Assembly: GCA_036803025.1 (NCBI GenBank)
Contig: DAIRVC010000130.1
Coordinates: 1-7,973, forward strand
Source: DAIRVC01 sp036803025
GTDB lineage: Bacteria > Chloroflexota > Anaerolineae > Anaerolineales > E44-bin32
Direction: 5' to 3'
Length of the DNA: 7,973 nt
Both the position numbers and the translations under genes were made by a program. Positions 1-7,750 of the stretch are shown here, one piece after another. Below the pieces are notes generated by a model. That model was not told where the DNA came from. It saw only the letters and a program-made list of their open reading frames with translations, and searched no databases. Each line of letters opens with the position of its first letter. The stretch's first letter is position 1.

Positions 1-305
1 GGATGCCGCACGCGCTCGGCTTGGTGTGCTTCGGTCAGGAAGCGGCCGTCGTTCCGGAGTCTCTCATCGCCGAGCTGCGCAAGCGGCTCGACAACGCCTG
101 GCAGACCGAGGAGCGCTTCGTGCTCGGGCTGCGACCGGGAGACCGGGTGTGGATCAAGGGCGGTCCGCTGGCTGGGTACGAGGCGGTCTTTGACGGTCGA
201 ATCCCGGGGAGGGACCGCGTGCGCGTGTTGCTCTCCCTCCTGCAGGACCGTCGGGTTCCGGTCGAGTTGAGCCCCGAGCTTCTCGACCATTCAATGCGTC
301 GCTGA
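1..305 (+). CDS. NusG-family transcription elongation factor (RfaH/LoaP-like paralog), C-terminal part
   Basis: The visible 100 residues match the end of a NusG-type protein. The first 30 or so residues, including GLVCFG, VVPESLI and AELRKRL, look like the end of the NGN domain that binds RNA polymerase. Residues about 44-93 form a KOW domain (PGDRVWIKGGPLAGYEAVFDG, then DRVRVLLSLL and a VPVELSPELL end). The ATG at base 3 is internal to the NGN domain, so the gene begins before the window; only its stop, TGA at 303-305, is seen. NusG paralogs of this kind (RfaH, LoaP, UpxY) travel with polymerase and suppress pausing or termination in long polysaccharide or secondary-metabolite operons. The glycan gene block that follows 148 bases downstream fits such a dedicated role better than that of the housekeeping NusG, which usually sits between secE and rplK. 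Calling it a paralog rather than housekeeping NusG is inference from context. Confidence 0.85.
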   Translation, partial: MPHALGLVCFGQEAAVVPESLIAELRKRLDNAWQTEERFVLGLRPGDRVWIKGGPLAGYEAVFDGRIPGRDRVRVLLSLLQDRRVPVELSPELLDHSMRR

Positions 306-371
306 GTTCGTTCCGGCAGGGGGTCAGCCGTACGCTACAAGCCATTGCTCGCTCCGCAGGCATGTCGGAAG

Positions 372-412
372 GGCGGAGCGCCGATGGATCCCGGACGCCC
401 AGCGGCTCCGCC
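372..412. repeat. GC-rich inverted repeat (8-bp perfect stem) in the gap before the glycan block
   Basis: GGCGGAGC at 372-379 is the exact reverse complement of GCTCCGCC at 405-412, leaving a 25-base loop. Two more pairs (382-383 with 403-404) are possible across a two-base bulge. No T-run follows the stem directly, although a pyrimidine stretch lies at 426-437, so it is not a convincing intrinsic terminator. It is the only notable structure I see in the 148 bases between the NusG paralog and the acyltransferase gene. It could be a leader RNA hairpin, or chance in GC-rich DNA. Confidence 0.4.
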
Positions 413-453
413 GTCCTGAGCGCCCCATTCTTCTTCCTGGATCGCGAGCAACC

Positions 454-1236
454 ATGACCAGCGTGACCTCGGGCCAATCGACGACCACGCCGCTCGACGG
501 CCTGCGCCTTTACGTGCGCCGACAAGCGTCCACTCCGGCCCGCTATGTTCTCGAACAGCTGGTCATGGGATTGGCCGGCTGGATGCCGACGATCCTCGGG
601 CTGGGGCTGAGAAGCCTGCTCTATCGCCTGATCCTGCGCATGGACGGCTGGGCGGCCATCGAGCGGAACGTCAGGCTGCGCTTCGCCGGCAACATCCGAT
701 TGGGGCACGGCGCCTACATTGACGAAGCCGCCTACCTGCACGCCTGCCCGCAGGGCATCCAGATCGGCGCCGGAACGATCGTCATGCACGGAGCCGTACT
801 GCACGTCTACAACTTCCGCGGCATTCCGCACTCCGGCATCCGCATCGGACGCGACTCACTCATCGGTGAGTACACCGTCGTGCGCGGGCAGGGCGGCGTG
901 ACCATCGGCGATCGCGTCTACACCTCGCCATTCACGCAGATCCTGGCCGTCAACCACGTCTTCGACGATCCGAGCGTGCCGTTTATCGAGCAGGGCATTA
1001 CCGCTCAAGGGATCGTCATTGAGGACGACGTGTGGCTCGGCGCGGGCGCCATCGTCACCGACGGGGTACGCATCGGCAAGGGTGCGGTCGTTGCCGCCGG
1101 CGCGGTCGTGGCGGCGGATGTTCCGGCCCGCGCCGTGGTCGCCGGTGTGCCCGCCCGCGTCGTTCGCTCGGTCGACGGCCGGGAGCGTGAAGGTGCGCGC
1201 CCGACGGTCTTCCATATTGGGAAGGAGGGCGGCTGA
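454..1236 (+). CDS. Left-handed beta-helix (hexapeptide-repeat) O-acyltransferase
   Basis: This 260-residue protein belongs to the WbbJ/maltose-acetyltransferase-like group of hexapeptide transferases, which usually move an acetyl group from acetyl-CoA to a sugar hydroxyl. Residues about 75-240 carry repeated [LIV]-G-x(4) hexapeptides (IRLGHGAYI, IQIGAGTIV, IRIGRDSLIGEY, VTIGDRVYT, IVIEDDVWLGAGAIV, VRIGKGAVVAAGAVV). They end in the family's usual VPARAVVAGVPARVVR. His168 in AVNHVFDD is the likely catalytic base, followed by the typical acceptor loop (PFIEQGITAQGI). The first 70 residues are not beta-helix; a hydrophobic stretch at 34-62 (GLAGWMPTILGLGLRSLLYR) may bind the membrane. ATG 454 is the first in-frame start, but its ribosome site is weak (only GGA at 439-441). 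The stop overlaps the next start by one base, so the two genes are likely co-translated. Glycan O-acetylation is the likely role; the exact acceptor is unknown. Confidence 0.9.
   Translation: MTSVTSGQSTTTPLDGLRLYVRRQASTPARYVLEQLVMGLAGWMPTILGLGLRSLLYRLILRMDGWAAIERNVRLRFAGNIRLGHGAYIDEAAYLHACPQGIQIGAGTIVMHGAVLHVYNFRGIPHSGIRIGRDSLIGEYTVVRGQGGVTIGDRVYTSPFTQILAVNHVFDDPSVPFIEQGITAQGIVIEDDVWLGAGAIVTDGVRIGKGAVVAAGAVVAADVPARAVVAGVPARVVRSVDGREREGARPTVFHIGKEGG
1222..1228 (+). promoter_or_regulatory. Strong Shine-Dalgarno site for the glycosyltransferase gene
   Basis: AAGGAGG lies seven bases before the ATG at 1236, inside the last codons of the acyltransferase gene. It fixes the glycosyltransferase start and, with the TGATG overlap, points to coupled translation. 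Confidence 0.8.
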
Positions 1237-2432
1237 TGGCCACCCTGTCCGTGATTATCCCGGCCTACAACGAGGAACGCGGCATCGCCGCGATCGCCGA
1301 ACGCGTGCTGCGGGTCGAACGCCCACTGGCCGAGGCGGGCGTGGACCATCTGGAGGTCGTCGTCGTCGATGACGGCTCCAAGGACCGGACGGCCGAAGCG
1401 GCCGCCGCGGTTCCGGGCGTGCGCCTGATCCGCCATCCACACAACCGCGGCTACGGGGCGGCCCTGAAGACCGGCTTCTCCCAGGCCCAGGGTGAGTTGA
1501 TCGGGTTCTTGGACGCGGACGGGACCTACCCGCCCGAATCCTTCCCGGCGCTGTGCACCCTGGCGCTGAACGGCGCCGACCTGGTCATCGGGTCGCGCAT
1601 GGCCGGGGCAGAGAGCCGCATGCCCGTGACGCGCCGCATCGGCAACCTGTTCTTCGCCGGACTGCTGAGCCTGCTCGGCAGGCAGCGTGTCAGCGACAGC
1701 GCCAGCGGGATGCGCGTCTTCAAACGCGGCATCCTGGAGCGGCTGTACCCGCTGCCGGACGGCTTGAACCTGACGCCGGTGATGAGCGTCCGCGCCCTGC
1801 ATGAAGGCGTGGCCATGGCGGAAGTGCCCATCCGCTACGAAGAGCGTGTCGGGCGCTCGAAGCTGAGCGTCGTGCGCGACGGCTCGACATTCCTTCAGTC
1901 GATCATCTGGACGACGCTGACCTACAACCCGGTCCGTATTCTCGGCACACTCGGTCTAGCCGGGCTGGCTGTGGCCGGGGTGGCCATGTTGGGTCTGGTA
2001 GTGGCCCGTCTGCGGGGTGTGACCACGCTCGGTCCGTGGGAGGTCGCCGCGCTGTATGGCGGGATGGTTTCGGCCGTCGGCGGCGTGAGCGTGTTCGCCC
2101 TGGGGGCGACCTTCAACTATCTGGTGGCGCTGTTCCATCGGCGGCCCGTACGGCAGGGGTTGTTCGGCCGCCCGATCTTCAATCCGCCCCTGGATGCGCA
2201 CTTCTGGTGGATCGGCGGCTTGATGGTCATGGCCGGCCTGATCGTCGGATTGATCAGCCTGGCGTTGGGCGTACAAGGCTGGGGCATCGTCCGGCTGTGG
2301 CTGTATCTGCTGGGCAGCGCCATGTCGATCCTGGTTGGTTTGCAGCTGATCGTCTCGTGGACCGTCCTGCGCGTGCTGGACGAACTCAGCCAGCGCGAAT
2401 CGCTGGCGGCCAAGGATCTTCTCGGGGCCTAG
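1236..2432 (+). CDS. Family 2 glycosyltransferase, polyprenyl-phosphate sugar synthase type, with C-terminal membrane domain
   Basis: The 398-residue protein has a GT-A catalytic domain at about 1-230. The opening LSVIIPAYNEE, the nucleotide-binding VVVVDDGSKDRT (Asp45, Asp46), NRGYGAALKTG, and the metal-binding FLDADGTYPP (Asp93, Asp95) are all intact. DSASGMRVF (154-162), PIRYEERVGRSKLS (198-211) and the domain order match the DPM1/Alg5-like branch, which moves a sugar from a nucleotide sugar to polyprenyl phosphate on the inner face of the membrane. Residues about 235-257, 268-300, 322-345 and 351-378 are hydrophobic, giving about four membrane segments, more than the two of ArnC/GtrB. The start is firmly set by AAGGAGG and the overlap with the acyltransferase stop. 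It probably supplies a lipid-linked sugar for the glycan made by this block. Sugar and lipid specificity cannot be read from sequence. Confidence 0.93.
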   Translation: MATLSVIIPAYNEERGIAAIAERVLRVERPLAEAGVDHLEVVVVDDGSKDRTAEAAAAVPGVRLIRHPHNRGYGAALKTGFSQAQGELIGFLDADGTYPPESFPALCTLALNGADLVIGSRMAGAESRMPVTRRIGNLFFAGLLSLLGRQRVSDSASGMRVFKRGILERLYPLPDGLNLTPVMSVRALHEGVAMAEVPIRYEERVGRSKLSVVRDGSTFLQSIIWTTLTYNPVRILGTLGLAGLAVAGVAMLGLVVARLRGVTTLGPWEVAALYGGMVSAVGGVSVFALGATFNYLVALFHRRPVRQGLFGRPIFNPPLDAHFWWIGGLMVMAGLIVGLISLALGVQGWGIVRLWLYLLGSAMSILVGLQLIVSWTVLRVLDELSQRESLAAKDLLGA

Positions 2433-2469
2433 CCTCGCTCTGGGCCGTCTTTGGGCCGAGGGTGGGAGT

Positions 2470-2474
2470 GGAGG
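2470..2474 (+). promoter_or_regulatory. Shine-Dalgarno site that decides the radical SAM start
   Basis: GGAGG sits five bases before the ATG at 2480. In-frame GTG codons at 2462 and 2468 lie before or inside it and have no such site, and the open frame reaching back to 2036 overlaps the glycosyltransferase gene. ATG 2480 is therefore the best start. Confidence 0.75.
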
Positions 2475-2479
2475 TACGG

Positions 2480-4141
<1,662 letters not shown>

Positions 4142-4201
4142 GCGCACATTCGGTGCGGGCGGTCGTGGCATTGCCGCTCGCCATCCCCCCTGGACACTTG
4201 T

Positions 4202-4206
4202 GGAGG
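4202..4206 (+). promoter_or_regulatory. Shine-Dalgarno site supporting a TTG start for sat-cysC
   Basis: GGAGG lies seven bases before TTG 4214. The only nearby alternative, an in-frame GTG at 4223, is 16 bases away, too far for this site. No convincing promoter or terminator hairpin is seen in the rest of the 72-base gap (4142-4213). Confidence 0.7.
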
Positions 4207-4213
4207 CGTTGAT

Positions 4214-5953
4214 TTGAACGCGGTGAGGACTTCGATCCTGGTTGAGCCGTACGGCGGATATCTGGTCGACCTGACCGTCCCCGATTCGGCGCTGGAAGAG
4301 ACGAAGGCGCGTGCCGGCCAGCTGCCATCGATCGGGCTTTCCGAGCGGTCGGTCTGCGATCTCGAGCTGCTGGCAACCGGCGCCTTCTCGCCCCTGGACC
4401 GGTTCATGGGTGAGGCCGACTACCGGCGGGTGCTCGAAGAGATGCGCCTGGAGAGCGGGCACATCTTCCCCATCCCGATAACCCTTCCTTACGACGGAAA
4501 GGACCCGATCCACCTCGATCAGGAGATCGTGCTCCGCGATCAGAAGAACGAGATCCTGGCCATCATGCGGGTCGAGGAGATCTACGACTGGGATCGCAGT
4601 GCGGCGGCCGCACAGGTATTCGGAACCACCGATGTACGCCATCCGCTGGTATCCGAGATGGAGCGCTGGGGATCGCGCTTCATATCCGGCCCCATCCAGG
4701 TAGTCCAGCTCCCCCCGCACTACGACTACAAAGAGCTGCGCCTGACGCCGGCCGAGACGCGCACCCGGCTGGAAACCTACAGCCGCTCGAACGTAGTCGC
4801 GTTTCAAACGCGCAATCCGCTCCACCGCGCGCACGAGGAACTGACCAAGCGCGCTATCGATGAAGTGGACGGCGTGCTCCTGCTCCACCCGGTGGTGGGC
4901 ATGACCAAGCCCGGCGACGTCGACCACTTCACGCGCGTACGCACCTATCGGGCGCTGGCCTCTCGCTACTATGATGAGCAGCGTGTGCTCCTGGCGCTTC
5001 TGCCATTGGCGATGCGCCTGGCCGGGCCGCGCGAAGCGCTCTGGCACGCGGTCATCCGCCGCAATCACGGCGCCAACCACCTGATCGTCGGCCGCGACCA
5101 TGCCAGCCCCGGCCGCGATAGCAGCGGCAAGCCGTTCTACGGTCCCTACGACGCGCAGGATCTCGTGGCGCGCTACGCCGACGAGCTGGGCGTCCGGATG
5201 ATCCCCTTCCGCGAGCTCGTCTATCTCCCGCAGCACGACCGCTTCGAGGAGTCGGGCAAGATCCCGGAAGGCGCCCTGCAGGCATCGATTTCCGGGACAC
5301 AGGTTCGGGAGGACTACCTCAACAACGGCAAGAAACTGCCGGGCTGGTTCACGCGCCCGGAGGTGGCCGAGATCCTGGCGGACGCCTATCCGCCCCGGCA
5401 CAAGCGCGGCGTGTGCGTCTGGTTCACCGGCCTGAGCGGGGCAGGGAAATCGACGACCGCCGATATCTTGACCGTGCTGCTTCAGGAGCGCGGACGCCAG
5501 GTGACCGTCCTCGACGGCGATGTGGTCCGTACCCATCTTTCCAAGGGGCTCGGCTTCGACCGCGAGCACCGTGACATCAACATCCGCCGCATCGGCTATG
5601 TGGCCTCCGAGATCGTCCGGCACGGCGGCGTGGCGATCTGCTCCGCCATCAGTCCCTACCGTGCCGCACGCAACGACGTGCGCAACATGGTCGGCAGCGA
5701 TCAGTTCGTCGAGGTGTTCGTGGACACGCCGGTCGAGGTGTGCGAGGCACGCGACAAGAAGGGGCTGTATGCCAAAGCGCGCCGGGGCGAGATCCGCGGT
5801 TTCACGGGTATCGACGACCCCTACGAGGCGCCCGAGAACGCCGAGATCGTCCTCGAGACGGTCGGGCACACGCCGGAGGAGAACGCCCGCACGATCCTGA
5901 ATCACCTGCGCGGCCTGGGCGTCCTGCGCAGCGACCCGGCGGTGGGGGATTGA
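4214..5953 (+). CDS. sat-cysC: Bifunctional sulfate adenylyltransferase / adenylylsulfate kinase (PAPS synthesis)
   Basis: The 579-residue fusion turns sulfate and ATP into APS and then phosphorylates APS to PAPS, in the cytoplasm. Residues about 1-392 are ATP sulfurylase: the active-site QTRNPLHRAH (198-207) and GRDHASPG (293-300) are present, along with HPVVG and ISGTQVRE. Residues about 396-570 are APS kinase: P-loop GLSGAGKS (406-413), LDGDVVR (433-439), the ISPYR segment with the conserved Ser480, and KGLYAKARRGEIRGFTGID. Both sites look functional, unlike the fungal enzyme, whose kinase-like tail is only regulatory. The domain order is sulfurylase then kinase, the reverse of animal PAPS synthases. 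Translation appears to start at TTG, supported by a GGAGG site. No cysH, cysD/cysN, transporter or reductase gene lies nearby; the neighbours are glycan genes. Supplying PAPS for sulfation is therefore a plausible role, though cysteine synthesis cannot be excluded. Confidence 0.97.
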   Translation: MNAVRTSILVEPYGGYLVDLTVPDSALEETKARAGQLPSIGLSERSVCDLELLATGAFSPLDRFMGEADYRRVLEEMRLESGHIFPIPITLPYDGKDPIHLDQEIVLRDQKNEILAIMRVEEIYDWDRSAAAAQVFGTTDVRHPLVSEMERWGSRFISGPIQVVQLPPHYDYKELRLTPAETRTRLETYSRSNVVAFQTRNPLHRAHEELTKRAIDEVDGVLLLHPVVGMTKPGDVDHFTRVRTYRALASRYYDEQRVLLALLPLAMRLAGPREALWHAVIRRNHGANHLIVGRDHASPGRDSSGKPFYGPYDAQDLVARYADELGVRMIPFRELVYLPQHDRFEESGKIPEGALQASISGTQVREDYLNNGKKLPGWFTRPEVAEILADAYPPRHKRGVCVWFTGLSGAGKSTTADILTVLLQERGRQVTVLDGDVVRTHLSKGLGFDREHRDINIRRIGYVASEIVRHGGVAICSAISPYRAARNDVRNMVGSDQFVEVFVDTPVEVCEARDKKGLYAKARRGEIRGFTGIDDPYEAPENAEIVLETVGHTPEENARTILNHLRGLGVLRSDPAVGD

Positions 5954-7686
5954 TCCTCGGCCGCCTGGCGAGGCGCTTTCGAGCGCAGGACGCCGCACTG
6001 GCGGTATTCATGCTGAGCGCGGCGGTCGGCCTCTGGGCAGCTGCAGACCGGAGCCAGGCCTGGCAGACGTTTGCGCTTCTGACCCTGTCCGTCCTGACCT
6101 ACTACGCCGTCGCCCGTCAGCCGATCCATCGCATGGTCACGCTTGGCTGGGTCGCCCTGGCCGGCGCCGTCGCAGTCGCCGCCGTGTTCTTGTTGACGAA
6201 CGACTGGCGCGCCCGACCGGCTGAGTTCGGCTGGATCCAGGCGCCGGCCCTGCTGTGGATGCAGGTGCGGCCGACCCTGACCCTGCCGGCGATCGCCCCC
6301 AACATCGCCGCCGGCCTGATCACGGGCCTGGCGCCGCTGGGGATGCTGGGGCTGTCCGCGAGGACGGGGCGGCTCCTTTCGGTCCGTTATCTGATCTGGC
6401 TGGCGGCGGGTCTGGTCTGCGCGGCCGGCCTGATCCTGAGCAGTTCGCGCGGCGCCTGGATGGCGCTTGCGGCCGGCGCGCTGGTCGGTATCGGCTGGCT
6501 CACGCGGGGCGCGGCCCAGGCTCGCTCCAATGGCTGGTGGCAAGCGGGGCTGCTCGCGCTGGTGATCCTGACGTGCAGCCTGTGGTTGGCGGCCGCCGCA
6601 ATCGGGCGGGTTGCTCCGGCGATCGACTCGGCGCTTCCAGGTGCGGCCGCGGTGCAGAGCCGCGCGATCCTGGCGGCGCAGAGCGCGGACCTGCTGGCTG
6701 ACTTCCCACTCACGGGCGGCGGGCTTGGCGCCTTCGGGGCGCTGTTCTCCCGTTACGTGATGGTCTTCCCGTGGTTCTACTACGGGTATGCCCACAACCT
6801 GGCGCTGGACGTTGCCATCTCACAGGGCCTGCCCGGACTGGTCGCCCTGGTCGCCATCCTCAGTCTCAGCGTTCGATCGGCGCTCCGGCCGGCGACCGAG
6901 GCGAGCGTGCTGCGGCGGCATGTGCAAGCGGCGACGCTGGCGGGCTTGGTCATCCTTGTCGCCCATGGCGTGATCGATGATCCGTTCTATGCCAGTCCAG
7001 GTGCGGTTCTGCTCTTCTTGTACCCCGGGGCCGCCCGCGCGCTGGATGCAGCCGCGGGTGAGACGTCGGGCAAGCTTGGCGGCAAGGCTCGGTCGTCTAC
7101 GCTTCGGATAGCCCTGGTCGGCGTGGCGGCCGCTGCAGCGATGGTCATCTTCTGGTCTCCGATCCGGTCGCGTGGGCTCTCGAATCTGGCGGCCGTGACC
7201 ATGGAGCACGAGGCCTACGCCGCTGGTCCCGAATCCGTCCTGGGACTCGACAGGCGGCTCGACGCGGACGGCTCGATCCAACGCTTGCTCGAGGACTCCG
7301 TCCGTCTGGATCCCGCCAACCGCACCGCACATCAGCGTCTCGGGATCCTGGCCCTCAGTCAGGGCGACATCAGACGGGCTGTCGACGAGCTGGACGCCGC
7401 CTGGAGTCTGGACGCCGAACACCGCGGGGTCCGCAAGACCCTCGGGTATGCACTGGTCTGGTCGGGAGAGCTGGAGCAGGCCCTGCCGCTCCTGCAGCAG
7501 GTTCCCGAAGCGTCCACCGAGCTGGGGTTCTATGCGTGGTGGTGGAGGACGCGTGGGGTTAGGGCGTTGGCGGAACGATCGGCCCGGATGGCACGCGTTC
7601 TTATGGGTGAGGGTGGGGCCAACTCGCCGATGACTTCCGCTCTATCCGTCTCGCTCTCCGCTTCGACGCTGCTGCGCAAACCCTGA
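5950..7686 (+). CDS. O-antigen ligase/polymerase-like membrane protein (WaaL/Wzy family) with C-terminal TPR
   Basis: This 578-residue protein has about eleven hydrophobic segments between residues 12 and 402, then a soluble tail. LSSSRGAWMALAAG (about 162-175) is the characteristic Wzy_C/O-antigen-ligase motif. A large external loop at about 220-280 leads to PLTGGGLGAFG (252-262) and YAHNLALDVAISQGLPGL (279-296), whose conserved His is typical of the family. Residues about 445-525 contain TPR-like helices (AHQRLGILALSQGDIRRAVDEL and the following repeat), common in bacterial members of this family. Such proteins join or polymerise lipid-linked glycans on the outer face of the membrane. TTG 5950 overlaps the sat-cysC stop by four bases (TTGA) behind a G-rich stretch (GGTGGGGG). 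An internal ATG at 6010 would cut the first membrane helix, and frames further upstream lie inside sat-cysC. Polymerase and ligase cannot be told apart by sequence. The last 25 or so residues are Ser-rich and outside the domain. Confidence 0.85.
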   Translation: MILGRLARRFRAQDAALAVFMLSAAVGLWAAADRSQAWQTFALLTLSVLTYYAVARQPIHRMVTLGWVALAGAVAVAAVFLLTNDWRARPAEFGWIQAPALLWMQVRPTLTLPAIAPNIAAGLITGLAPLGMLGLSARTGRLLSVRYLIWLAAGLVCAAGLILSSSRGAWMALAAGALVGIGWLTRGAAQARSNGWWQAGLLALVILTCSLWLAAAAIGRVAPAIDSALPGAAAVQSRAILAAQSADLLADFPLTGGGLGAFGALFSRYVMVFPWFYYGYAHNLALDVAISQGLPGLVALVAILSLSVRSALRPATEASVLRRHVQAATLAGLVILVAHGVIDDPFYASPGAVLLFLYPGAARALDAAAGETSGKLGGKARSSTLRIALVGVAAAAAMVIFWSPIRSRGLSNLAAVTMEHEAYAAGPESVLGLDRRLDADGSIQRLLEDSVRLDPANRTAHQRLGILALSQGDIRRAVDELDAAWSLDAEHRGVRKTLGYALVWSGELEQALPLLQQVPEASTELGFYAWWWRTRGVRALAERSARMARVLMGEGGANSPMTSALSVSLSASTLLRKP

Positions 7687-7750
7687 TCCGAACTGCGTCG
7701 GCTCACTCTCTTCCTCCTCAGTCAAACGAACCGCCGATCTTGTCGAACCG

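Noticed and set aside
372..437. Intrinsic terminator after the NusG paralog
   Set aside because: The stem at 372-412 has a long loop and is not followed directly by a T-run; the pyrimidine stretch at 426-437 is mixed C and T.
2036..2479. N-terminal extension of the radical SAM frame, 148 codons upstream of ATG 2480
   Set aside because: It overlaps the membrane domain of the glycosyltransferase in another frame, has an Arg-rich low-complexity composition, and a clear GGAGG plus ATG lies at 2470-2482.
4142..4213. Separate promoter for sat-cysC in the 72-base gap
   Set aside because: No convincing -35/-10 pair is seen; the gap is short and the genes run in the same direction, so read-through is simpler.
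5740..5949. N-terminal extension of the ligase frame, 70 codons upstream of TTG 5950
   Set aside because: It overlaps the APS kinase domain coding sequence and is Arg/Gly/Pro-rich with no membrane segment; TTG 5950 with its stop overlap is the better start.
7530..7720. Short minus-strand frame starting GTG near 7708, behind a good GAGGAGG-like site at 7711-7719
   Set aside because: About 58 codons, antisense to the ligase tail, no recognisable features; the apparent ribosome site is the complement of a pyrimidine-rich run and may be chance.
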